A stretch of DNA of 40,850 nt from contig WRBO01000012.1 of assembly GCA_009784555.1 (NCBI GenBank), forward strand, positions 1-40,850. The letters are read 5' to 3'. Below, one piece after another: positions 1 through 7,166 of this stretch; within the stretch, counting starts at the first letter, position 1, and the number at the start of each line of letters is the position of its first letter. The position numbers and the translations under genes are program-made. This stretch comes from Bacillota bacterium (lineage in GTDB: Bacteria > Bacillota > Clostridia > Christensenellales > UBA1242). The notes beneath the pieces were generated by a model. It was not told the DNA's origin. It searched no databases and worked only from the letters and a program-made list of their open reading frames with translations.

Positions 1-31
1 AGTTTTGCAATTAGTATTTGCCTCGTCAGCC

Positions 32-78
32 TTGGGGGGGGGTTATTGATTTTGTGTTTTTAACTGGGGGGGGTTTTC
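32..78 (-). repeat. Double C-tract element, copy 1
   Basis: Read on the minus strand, a GGAAAA is followed by eight C (66-73 on the + strand as G). After a 23-nt A-rich spacer ending in ATCAATAA there are nine C (34-42) and then AAGGCT. The same arrangement, with a nearly identical spacer, occurs at 15578-15626, and a single-tract version is at 32178-32190. It lies at the far end of the unit that starts at 302. Function unknown; it could be an RNA 3' element, a protein-binding site or an element end. Confidence 0.7.
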
Positions 79-133
79 CAGAGAGGTGGCAGTATTAAAT
101 TTTCAAATTATATCATCCAAATACATGGATGTT

Positions 134-254
134 GGCGAGGCGCGCCAGGTAAGTCTTTCTGTACGTCGAGGACTCCCTCACATCTGGCGAACAAAACACA
201 TCTGATTTATCCGCAGACGAAAGAAAGAGCTTACCTAGGCAGCCGACGCCTTTG
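134..254 (-). ncRNA. Candidate structured RNA 1 (unnamed)
   Basis: No open reading frame fits here. The segment folds into a long interrupted stem: GGCG 134-137 with CGCC 247-250, GGC 139-141 with GCC 242-244, AGGTAAG 147-153 with CTTACCT 230-236, CTTTCT 155-160 with AGAAAG 222-227, and CGTC 164-167 with GACG 216-219. The apical part is 168-215. The predicted start of the minus-strand promoter at 261-302 falls at about 253, a few bases before the closing stem, so an RNA on the minus strand is favoured. It does not match tmRNA, 6S, SRP or RNase P signatures that I know. A smaller hairpin follows at 109-128. Confidence 0.5.
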
Positions 255-260
255 CAGTTT

Positions 261-302
261 ATGGTAACATGGGTTTTACACATGTAAAGGGGGTTGCTGA
301 CA
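261..302 (-). promoter_or_regulatory. TGTCAG-N-AACCCCC promoter, copy 1
   Basis: On the minus strand TGTCAGCAACCCCC (289-302) abuts TTTACA (283-288). A 16-nt spacer leads to the extended -10 TG-T-TACCAT (261-266), then TAAACTGCAAAGG. The same layout recurs at 14669, 31865 and 40834. It would drive structured RNA 1. Confidence 0.65.
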
Positions 303-318
303 TTTTTTGAAAAATAAT

Positions 319-525
319 TTATATATCCGCACGGCCAAAAAGATAGTCAGTCGACACACCAAAAAAATCGGCCAACAGTATAATTGTTTCAATTGATGGT
401 TTTGCTTCGTTACGTTCGTACCTTAAAACGGTTGTATAATGTAATCCCAGTTTAGTTGCCAAGGCTTGTATCTCAATTCCTCGTTCCGTGCGAAGTTCGT
501 GTAATCTTTTTGCAAAAACTTTCAT
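319..525 (-). CDS. XRE-family DNA-binding regulator 1 (68 aa)
   Basis: A small cytoplasmic transcriptional regulator consisting of one Cro/CI-type helix-turn-helix. Residues about 6-60 contain the family pattern FAKRLHELR, then the recognition-helix region TTVLRYE, and the protein ends in FFGVSTDYLFG. It is paralogous to the genes at 23597 and 40426, and all three are exactly 68 aa if this one starts at 525. The in-frame ATG at 531 and TTG at 543 are alternatives. A -10-like CATAAT lies 4 nt upstream. It is divergent from a 46-aa coiled-coil gene, with two operator-like repeats between them (544-590). By family knowledge it is probably an autorepressor that also controls its neighbour; the ligand or partner is unknown. 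Confidence 0.9.
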   Translation of the reverse strand: MKVFAKRLHELRTERGIEIQALATKLGLHYTTVLRYERNEAKPSIETIILLADFFGVSTDYLFGRADI

Positions 526-536
526 CGCCATTATGA

Positions 537-566
537 TTGACAATTAGCACCGTATGCAGTTAAATT
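537..566 (+). promoter_or_regulatory. Promoter of small coiled-coil gene 1
   Basis: TTGACA (537-542), 18-nt spacer, TAAATT (561-566). The -35 lies 11 nt outside the start codon of the divergent XRE gene, an arrangement repeated at the other two XRE loci. One operator half-copy lies in the spacer and the full palindrome starts near the predicted +1. Confidence 0.6.
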
Positions 567-590
567 ATTAATTACTGCACCGCATGCAGT
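544..590. promoter_or_regulatory. Two operator-like repeats, 30 bp apart
   Basis: ACTGCA-N5-TGCAGT is a perfect inverted repeat at 574-590. A degenerate copy TTAGCA-N5-TGCAGT lies at 544-560, exactly 30 bp (about three helical turns) upstream. The shared core is GCACCG(T/C)ATGCAGT. Position and symmetry fit binding by a dimeric XRE repressor, presumably the adjacent one. Confidence 0.65.
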
Positions 591-607
591 CGATAAGGGG
601 GAGAGAT

Positions 608-748
608 TTGGACGAAGACATAAAGGCATTAATAAAAGAAATCAGAGCTGCAAGGGCCAGCTTTGAAATATATTTGGACAATTTGAGGAAATGGATGTTC
701 GAGCTGAATAAAAAGCTAGACAAGCTGCGGCTCAAAATTGTCGAATAA
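608..748 (+). CDS. Small helical/coiled-coil protein 1 (46 aa)
   Basis: An unrecognised short ORF beginning with TTG, preceded by a strong G-rich ribosome-binding site GGGGGAG at 597-603. The predicted protein (start LDEDIKALIKEIRAARASFE) is highly charged with leucine/isoleucine heptad spacing and is predicted to be one amphipathic helix. It is divergent from XRE regulator 1, under a palindromic operator. Small helical genes sit in the same position next to the XRE genes at 23597 and 40632. It could be a regulator partner, an anti-repressor or an antitoxin-like peptide. No function can be assigned. The stop overlaps the region that carries the signals for the next gene. Confidence 0.6.
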   Translation: MDEDIKALIKEIRAARASFEIYLDNLRKWMFELNKKLDKLRLKIVE

Positions 749-774
749 TGTCAGGTGCCTGCATACATATATGT

Positions 775-1083
775 ATGGGCGCGGAATTATCTTTTTGTGA
801 ATTGCGGTCGCGGCAGGTAATTAATGTTATCGACGGCCGTGTCCTGGGGCGGATTTGTGACGTGATTTTCTCGCGCCAATCTGCACGTGTTTTGGGTTTT
901 GTTGTCCCGGGCACTGGTGGCTTTTCCATCTTCAAACCCCGCGGCGACATTTTCATCCCCTTTGAACGAATTTGCAAAATCGGACATGACGTTGTATTGG
1001 TTGAATTAAAACCAATGCATCCGCACCACCATCACGAAATTTTGGAACATAAACCCGAACACGGACATGGCCACAAGAACTAA
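775..1083 (+). CDS. YlmC/YmxH-family PRC-barrel protein with His-rich tail
   Basis: A PRC-barrel protein of about 75 residues (start MGAELSFCELRSR, then NVIDGRVLGRICDVIF and a final FIPFERICKIG) of the kind found in sporulation and cell-division regions of Bacillota. Its role is not well defined. The C-terminal 23 residues contain nine histidines (PMHPHHHH and EHGHGHKN), suggesting metal binding; that part is inference. The ATG at 775 is preferred over 748 because the domain begins there. A possible TTGTCG-18-CATACA promoter (738-767) ends 7 nt before it. The next gene also has a His/Met-rich segment. Confidence 0.8.
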   Translation: MGAELSFCELRSRQVINVIDGRVLGRICDVIFSRQSARVLGFVVPGTGGFSIFKPRGDIFIPFERICKIGHDVVLVELKPMHPHHHHEILEHKPEHGHGHKN

Positions 1084-1087
1084 ACGA

Positions 1088-1117
1088 TTGACATTTTTAT
1101 GCATTTTGACCCATAAT
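1088..1117 (+). promoter_or_regulatory. Promoter of the His/Met-rich membrane protein gene
   Basis: TTGACA (1088-1093), 18-nt spacer, CATAAT (1112-1117), followed by the Shine-Dalgarno AAAGGAG at about 1123 and ATG at 1137. This is a conventional leadered arrangement. Confidence 0.7.
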
Positions 1118-1136
1118 ACATCAAAGGAGTTTTTTG

Positions 1137-1925
1137 ATGTCCAGTTCAAATTTTGAAAAATATAACCCGGGCCGTCACGGATTCACAATGGAGAGCCGCG
1201 AGGGAACCCGTTCGGGCGCGCGGGCATTGTTGTTCATCGGTATTGCCTTTGCCGCCATTGGGTTGTTGGTATTGGTTGTAACGGCCATGGACGGTTCCGT
1301 CGGCGGAATTGTCGCGGGATTGGTGATTGCGTTGATTGGTGGTCTGATGATTTTTGCATCGACCAAAATGCGAAAGGCAGTTGCGGCATTTGACCAATTG
1401 CTGATGGATTTGCCGAACAACGGATTTATCGCAATCGGCCGCGTTACAAACGCACACGCGGTAGAGAGCAGTAGCGGTGGCGGAATGCACATGAACAATA
1501 ACCGTCACGGCGGAATGCACGGCCGTAATAACATGCACGGCCCCCACGGTCGGAACAATATGGGCCGAAACAACATGAACAACCGTCCCGCGGTCGAAAC
1601 CCGCACAACGGGAATACGCGCGCAATATACATTCACGGATGACATGGGGGTTCAACACCGCCGCCGCGCAAAAATTGACACGTCCATGACACATATCGAC
1701 CGTCGTTTCCGCCAATGGAAACCCGAAATGGTTCAACGTTGGAAAGGCGCGATGGAAGACATGCAACATATGCGCCAACATTGGGCCGATGCACAAATGG
1801 CGCGCCAAATGCGGGGCCAGCAATGTATGATTGCCTTTAATGAAAACGGTTCCGTCTTGTTACAGGTTCGTAATGTCGATGGTGGCGGCCAAGGCAGAAA
1901 CAGTGGCTCGAATTTCGTTAACTAG
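1137..1925 (+). CDS. Membrane protein with His/Met/Asn/Gly-rich linker (262 aa)
   Basis: Function not recognised. The N-terminal 25 residues are polar, followed by two adjacent transmembrane helices at about 29-50 and 54-74. A soluble part follows, interrupted at about 115-155 by a low-complexity segment rich in H, M, N, G and R with repeats such as GGMHGRNNM and HGPHGRNNM. The C-terminal domain has many Met, Gln and Arg residues (MQHMRQHWADAQMARQM). ATG 1137 follows AAAGGAG by 7 nt. The low-complexity segment could bind soft metals, in line with the His tail of the preceding PRC-barrel protein; this is inference. Confidence 0.75.
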   Translation: MSSSNFEKYNPGRHGFTMESREGTRSGARALLFIGIAFAAIGLLVLVVTAMDGSVGGIVAGLVIALIGGLMIFASTKMRKAVAAFDQLLMDLPNNGFIAIGRVTNAHAVESSSGGGMHMNNNRHGGMHGRNNMHGPHGRNNMGRNNMNNRPAVETRTTGIRAQYTFTDDMGVQHRRRAKIDTSMTHIDRRFRQWKPEMVQRWKGAMEDMQHMRQHWADAQMARQMRGQQCMIAFNENGSVLLQVRNVDGGGQGRNSGSNFVN

Positions 1926-1942
1926 GTTTTAATAACCTGGTG

Positions 1943-1954
1943 TACAATCAATGT
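1943..1954 (+). promoter_or_regulatory. Leaderless-type -10 of tkt
   Basis: TACAAT (1943-1948) ends 6 nt before the ATG at 1955, so transcription would begin at or next to the start codon. No Shine-Dalgarno is present. The -35 is poor. Confidence 0.55.
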
Positions 1955-3907
1955 ATGAGCATCCATCAAAAAGCAACAAATACCCTCCGTGTTTTATCAT
2001 GTGAAACAATTACAAACGCAGCAAGTGGGCACAGTGGCATTGCCCTGGGTGCGGCACCCATTATGTACGCCGTGTATCGTGCGATGAATTTCGACCCCAA
2101 ATTCCCAAATTGGTTCAACCGCGACCGCTTTGTCATGTCGGCGGGGCATGGCTCGGCGTTGTTGTACGCGACCTTGCACATGTCGGGCATGCCAATCCCG
2201 CGTGAAGAGTTACTGACATTCAGACGGATAGGTAGTCGCCTGCACGGTCATCCAGAGGTTCAGCCGAAAATCGGTATCGATGCGTCAACAGGGCCATTGG
2301 GCCAGGGGGTTGGTATGGCGGTTGGCATGGCATTGGCCGAGCGTCGTTTGGCCCACATGTTCGGCGACGATATCATCAATCATTATACGTATGTATTGGC
2401 GGGCGACGGTTGCCTGATGGAGGGCGTTTCATACGAGGCATGTAATTTGGCGGGATTGTGGGGTTTGAACAAGTTAATCATGCTGTACGATTGTAACGAG
2501 ATAACCCTGGACGGTCGTCGCGATGCCGCGGATGGCGAGGACGTCAAGATGCGTTTCGCGGCGTGCGGTTGGAATGTAATAGATGTCAAGGATGCAAATA
2601 CGCCCGAGCCAATTATGTCGGCAATCGACCACGCGAAAAAGAGCGACAAGCCAACGTTAATCATATGCCGCACCGAAATCGGATACGGCACCAAAACCAT
2701 GGGCACGGAAAGGGCGCACGGGGTAGTGTTAACGCGGGACGAATGTGTTGCCTTGCGAAAATCATTCGGCATGGGCGAGGGGTTTTTCACCGTCGACCGC
2801 GACGTAGAGGATTATTACGCACAACGTGTACGGGACAAGAGTGGTTCCAGTTCCGAATGGACAGATAAACTGGGCGCGATGAAGCGGTCATGTCCATCCC
2901 AATACCGCGAAATTTTGAAATTCATCGTCCAACCGACCGAAGATTACTTTACCGATGCAACGGGCAAGCCAATGGCCCTGCGCGATGCCGGTCATTCGAT
3001 GCTAAACCAAATCTATCGACAAAATCCGCGCCTTTGGGGGGCGAATGCGGATATATCATCCACGACCAAGGCCTTTGTGCGCGAGGGCGGGATTTTTGCC
3101 GCGGGGAACCCGGGCGGTTCAGACATTGCATGTGGTGTACGCGAACACGGTATGGCGGCGATTGTTAATGGCTTGGCCTTGCATGGGTTCCATGCGTACT
3201 GTTCGACCTTTTTGGTATTTTCCGATTATGCGCGGCCCGCGATGCGTTTGTCCGCGTTGATGGGTCTGCCCGTGCATTATATCTTTTCACATGATGGGTT
3301 TGGAAACCCACCCGACGGCCCAACGCACCAAGGCGCCGAGAGCATTACGGCCTTGCGCATAATTCCAAACATGCACGTATGGCGGCCATGTGACGATATT
3401 GAAACCGCGGCGGTGTACAAATACGTTTACAAAAACATGCACCCAACGTGTACGATTTTATCCCGCGGTGGCGGCAAGACCCCAATAATTTCCGACATGT
3501 CACCCACCGACAGGATGCTGGCGGTGGAACGGGGTGGATACGTATTGGCGACATCCGTTCATGCGCCGCGGGTGACGTTGTTGGCGACCGGTGTGGATGT
3601 TGAATTGGCGTTGGAGGCAAAGCGTACCTTGGACGAAAATGGCATCGGGTCAATATTGGTCAGCATGCCTTCAACGGGAATTTTCGATGCACAAACCGAG
3701 GCATATCGCCTGGGTGTCCTGCGCCCCGATTTGCCTATTGTTGCCGTTGAAATGGGGACGGCGTTGGAATTGACAAAGTATGTTTGTGCAAACGGTCGGG
3801 TATTGAACTTTGACACATTCGGTCACAGCGGAACCGAGGCCGAGTTACGTGAAAAATTCGGTTTCACGGCCCAGAATATAATAACCCTAGTCAAGGAACT
3901 TCTTTAA
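1955..3907 (+). CDS. tkt: Transketolase
   Basis: A thiamine-diphosphate enzyme of the non-oxidative pentose phosphate pathway that moves two-carbon ketol units between sugar phosphates. The 650 aa match the usual length. The N-terminal domain has the substrate/TPP histidines in SGHSGIALGA and SAGHGSALLYA and the TPP motif GDGCLMEGVSYEACNL at about 150. The middle Pyr domain has the DGFGNPPDGPTHQGAES segment. ATG 1955 is chosen over an in-frame GTG at 1940 because the -10 box lies between them. The 3' end overlaps the convergent PFOR gene by 21 bp. In a fermenter it would feed pentose phosphates to PRPP synthesis. Confidence 0.97.
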   Translation: MSIHQKATNTLRVLSCETITNAASGHSGIALGAAPIMYAVYRAMNFDPKFPNWFNRDRFVMSAGHGSALLYATLHMSGMPIPREELLTFRRIGSRLHGHPEVQPKIGIDASTGPLGQGVGMAVGMALAERRLAHMFGDDIINHYTYVLAGDGCLMEGVSYEACNLAGLWGLNKLIMLYDCNEITLDGRRDAADGEDVKMRFAACGWNVIDVKDANTPEPIMSAIDHAKKSDKPTLIICRTEIGYGTKTMGTERAHGVVLTRDECVALRKSFGMGEGFFTVDRDVEDYYAQRVRDKSGSSSEWTDKLGAMKRSCPSQYREILKFIVQPTEDYFTDATGKPMALRDAGHSMLNQIYRQNPRLWGANADISSTTKAFVREGGIFAAGNPGGSDIACGVREHGMAAIVNGLALHGFHAYCSTFLVFSDYARPAMRLSALMGLPVHYIFSHDGFGNPPDGPTHQGAESITALRIIPNMHVWRPCDDIETAAVYKYVYKNMHPTCTILSRGGGKTPIISDMSPTDRMLAVERGGYVLATSVHAPRVTLLATGVDVELALEAKRTLDENGIGSILVSMPSTGIFDAQTEAYRLGVLRPDLPIVAVEMGTALELTKYVCANGRVLNFDTFGHSGTEAELREKFGFTAQNIITLVKELL

Positions 3908-6900
3908 GTTCTCGTACTGGATTCTTGCGTGCTTTTGTGATTCGTTAAAGAGTCTCTCGGCGTGTTCGGGGTTCATTTTTGACAACGTCTTGTACCGTGT
4001 TTCACACATCAGGAATTCTTTGAAATCCATTGTTGGTTCGCGGCTGTCTATGGTCAGGCCCCCTTCGGGGTGACGGCGGTAAAGTGTCCAATAGCCGCTG
4101 TCTACCGCCGATTTCATTTCGCGCATGCTGTTTGACATGTCTATGCCGTGGGCGATACATGTTGCGTATGCGATAACGACACTGGGGCCGTTGTATGCCT
4201 CGGCTTCTTGCAGGGCCCGCAGGGTTTGCGGCATGCTAGCACCCATTGCAATTTGCGCGACATACACATTTTCATAATTCATCAACATCATGCCCAGGTT
4301 TTTCTTGTTCGCCTTTTTACCGTTTGCGGCGAATTTGGCGATTGCACCCGCGGGGGTTGCCTTGGACGATTGGCCGCCCGTGTTTGAATAAACCTCGGTA
4401 TCCAAAATCAAGATATTCACGTTCGCGCCCGATGCGACCACATGGTCCAATCCGCCAAAACCGATGTCGTACGCCCAACCGTCGCCGCCAATCATCCAAA
4501 TACTGGCCGCGTCGCCCGTGATGTCTTTTGCCAATTTAATGCCATAACCGAATTCGGCGTTATCCTCGAACAGGCTGTTGGCCCATGCTGGGCCTCGGCC
4601 GTTTTCGTCTTTGGTGTATGGGGTGACGGGGCTGCTGCCTCCGTAAATACTGGTACAACCCGTGGCGTTTGCGATGACCATGCGGTCGCCAAAGAGTTGT
4701 GTAACCAATTTGATATATGGGGTTTGGCCACAGCCGCTGCAGGCACCGCTGAATTCAAAATATGGTTTTTTGAATTGTGTATTCTTAATATTGGTTGTTT
4801 CTATGTTTGGGGTTGGGATAGTTTTGCTGAATTCATAGTTTTTTTCCTCGGACACCTCGGCACGTTCCATCATGACCAAGGCTTTGTTTTTCGCGGGGCA
4901 AACATTCGCACAAACCCCACACCCCGTACAGTCACGTGGGTTTAATTGTATTCGATATTGTTGGTCGGGGAACCCAATGGCGGGCTTGGTTTCAAATCCG
5001 TCGGGTGGGTTGGCCAACAAATGTGGCCGAATTGTCGCGTGCGGACATGCCATAGAACACATGTTGCATTGAATGCAATTTTCGGGAATCCAACGGGGCA
5101 GGGTGGTTGCGATGTTTCGTTTTTCAAATTGACTTGTCCCTGTTGGTACGCGGCCGTCTGGTGCAAAGGCAGAAACAGGTAGGTCATTGCCAAGGAGTGC
5201 ATTAACAGGCGCACAGAAATTGTCGAAATATTTGTTTCCCGTTTGTTCGGGTTTGTCATCGCCCAGGTTCGCCCAATTTGCGGGAACGGTAAATTGTTCC
5301 AATGCCGATTTCGCCGAATCAATCGCGGCGTGGTTCATGGCGACGATGGCCTCGCCCTTTTTTGAATATGATTTCGTTGCCGCGTCTTTCATGAATTTGA
5401 TTGCATTGTCATATGGAATGACGGATGACAATTTGAAAAACGCCGATTGCATGATTGTGTTAATACGGTTGCCCAGGCCCAGTTCCCGCGCAATTTTATA
5501 CGCATTGATGGTATAGAATTTGACGTTCTTTTGCGCCAAAACACGTTTCATACGGTTTGGCATGGCCGCCGCCAATTCATCATGGGACATAGAGGTATTC
5601 AAAAGGAAAGTTCCATCCCGCCGAATGTTTGAAATCATATCAAAGCGGTTGATGAACGTTTGGTTATGGCATGCGACAAAGGACGGGTTTTCGACCAAAT
5701 ACGCACTCTTGATTGCAGTACCCGAGAACCGCAGGTGACTTATGGTTGTTGACCCCGACTTTTTGGAATCATAGACAAAATATGCCTGGGTGTACATGTC
5801 GGTGTTCTCGCCTATTATATAGGTGCTGTTCTTATTCGCGCTGACCGTGCCATCCGCACCCAATCCATAAAACACATATCCGCCCCCATCCGCCAGTTTC
5901 GGGTCGGTTTCTATAGCCAGGCTTGTGTTCGTAACATCGTCATTGATGCCGATGGTGAAATGTTTTTTCGTAATATTGCGGAATATCGTGTTGACCATGT
6001 TGGGGGTGAATTCCTTGCTGGCCAATCCATAACGCCCCGATTGGACATGCATCATGCGCCCCTGTTCCAACAATGCCGCACAACAATCGGTGTACAATGG
6101 GTCGCCGACCGCGCCGCTTTCCTTGGTTCGGTCCAAAACCGTTAATGTTTCGGTCGATTCGGGTATCATTTTGACAAAATCCGCGGCCAAAAATGGGCGG
6201 TACAATCGAACCTTTAACAATCCGTACGATGGATTTTTCAATCGTCCCAGGGTTTCTTCGATTGTTTCACACGCGCTGCCCATCGCCACAACGACATGTT
6301 TTGGGGTTTTGGGGCCGACATATTCAAATGGTGCGTATTTTTTACCCGTCAGCTTGCCGACCTTGGTCATATAACCCTTGATTATCTTTGGCAATGCCGC
6401 GATGTGTTTGTTCGCCGCCTCGCGGTTTTGGAAAAATGTGTCGGGGTTTTGCGCCGTGCCCGCCTGGTGCGGGTTAGCAGGGGACAGGGCCCGTGACCGA
6501 AACCGTTCGACCATTTTCATGTTGACCAATTCGCGCATGGCCTCAGGCGCGATTGTTGTGATTTTGTTCATTTCGTGACTGGTTCGGAAACCATCGAAAA
6601 AGTGCAGGAACGGATACTCGGCTTCTATTGCCGACAAATGCGAAACCAACGCCATGTCTTGGGCTTCTTGGACACTGTTTGAACATATCATTGCAAAACC
6701 CGTTGAACGGACGCTGTAAATATCGCTGTGGTCGCCAAAAATCGACAGGGCATGGGTTGCCAACGTCCGCGCGGAAACGTGGATAACACATGGTAATAAC
6801 TCGCCCACGATTTTATACATGTTAGGAATCATCAGGAGCAATCCTTGCGACGCCGTGAATGTCGTTGCCAACGCACCACCGGCCAGCAATCCGTGCAACG

Positions 6901-7105
6901 TTCCCGCCGCACCCGCCTCGGATTGTAATTGAACCACCGTCGGCACGGTGCCAAAGATGTTGGTTTTGCCCTTTGCCGACCATGCGTCCGCCATTTCGGA
7001 CATGTCACTACTTGGAGTAATTGGATAAATTGCCGCCGATTCGGTCATGGCGTACGCCGCATGTGCCGCCGCCTCGTTCCCCGACATTACTTTTGTTTTG
7101 CTCAT
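3887..7105 (-). CDS. nifJ: Pyruvate:ferredoxin (flavodoxin) oxidoreductase
   Basis: A single-chain PFOR converting pyruvate and CoA to acetyl-CoA and CO2 while reducing ferredoxin; cytoplasmic. It has 1072 aa against about 1170 usually, so it is slightly short. N-terminal: YPITPSSDMSE and the pyruvate-binding domain. Two 4Fe-4S clusters of ferredoxin type lie near residues 673 (CIQCNMCSMACP) and 725 (CTGCGVCANVCP). The TPP domain has SGACSGCGQTPY and the GDGWAYDIG motif near 877, followed by EVYSNTGGQSSKATPAGA. An extended -10 ends 8 nt before the ATG and no ribosome-binding site is seen. With ackA at 23.8 kb it suggests acetate-forming anaerobic metabolism. Confidence 0.98.
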   Translation of the reverse strand: MSKTKVMSGNEAAAHAAYAMTESAAIYPITPSSDMSEMADAWSAKGKTNIFGTVPTVVQLQSEAGAAGTLHGLLAGGALATTFTASQGLLLMIPNMYKIVGELLPCVIHVSARTLATHALSIFGDHSDIYSVRSTGFAMICSNSVQEAQDMALVSHLSAIEAEYPFLHFFDGFRTSHEMNKITTIAPEAMRELVNMKMVERFRSRALSPANPHQAGTAQNPDTFFQNREAANKHIAALPKIIKGYMTKVGKLTGKKYAPFEYVGPKTPKHVVVAMGSACETIEETLGRLKNPSYGLLKVRLYRPFLAADFVKMIPESTETLTVLDRTKESGAVGDPLYTDCCAALLEQGRMMHVQSGRYGLASKEFTPNMVNTIFRNITKKHFTIGINDDVTNTSLAIETDPKLADGGGYVFYGLGADGTVSANKNSTYIIGENTDMYTQAYFVYDSKKSGSTTISHLRFSGTAIKSAYLVENPSFVACHNQTFINRFDMISNIRRDGTFLLNTSMSHDELAAAMPNRMKRVLAQKNVKFYTINAYKIARELGLGNRINTIMQSAFFKLSSVIPYDNAIKFMKDAATKSYSKKGEAIVAMNHAAIDSAKSALEQFTVPANWANLGDDKPEQTGNKYFDNFCAPVNALLGNDLPVSAFAPDGRVPTGTSQFEKRNIATTLPRWIPENCIQCNMCSMACPHATIRPHLLANPPDGFETKPAIGFPDQQYRIQLNPRDCTGCGVCANVCPAKNKALVMMERAEVSEEKNYEFSKTIPTPNIETTNIKNTQFKKPYFEFSGACSGCGQTPYIKLVTQLFGDRMVIANATGCTSIYGGSSPVTPYTKDENGRGPAWANSLFEDNAEFGYGIKLAKDITGDAASIWMIGGDGWAYDIGFGGLDHVVASGANVNILILDTEVYSNTGGQSSKATPAGAIAKFAANGKKANKKNLGMMLMNYENVYVAQIAMGASMPQTLRALQEAEAYNGPSVVIAYATCIAHGIDMSNSMREMKSAVDSGYWTLYRRHPEGGLTIDSREPTMDFKEFLMCETRYKTLSKMNPEHAERLFNESQKHARIQYENLKKFLD

Positions 7106-7122
7106 ACCCTATAAGTATATCA
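7106..7122 (-). promoter_or_regulatory. Leaderless-type extended -10 of nifJ
   Basis: On the minus strand TG-A-TATACT (7114-7122) ends 8 nt before the ATG at 7105. No Shine-Dalgarno lies between. Confidence 0.6.
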
Positions 7123-7151
7123 TGCGCAATGAAAACATTTTTGTATACATG

Positions 7152-7166
7152 TGCTAAACTTTCCCT
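7152..7166 (+). promoter_or_regulatory. Leaderless-type extended -10 of truA
   Basis: TG-C-TAAACT (7152-7160) ends 6 nt before the ATG at 7167. There is no ribosome-binding site and no convincing -35. Confidence 0.5.

Noticed and set aside
34..73. G-quadruplex made by the two G tracts
   Set aside because: Only two tracts with a long spacer; four G3+ runs in close spacing are not present, though intermolecular forms cannot be excluded.
1..300. tmRNA, 6S, SRP RNA or RNase P RNA for the structured region
   Set aside because: None of the conserved cores (SRP tetraloop region, RNase P GAGGAAAGTCC, tmRNA tag and T-loop) is present on either strand.
1940..1954. GTG start of transketolase at 1940
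   Set aside because: It would put the -10 box inside the gene and adds residues without family support; ATG 1955 fits.
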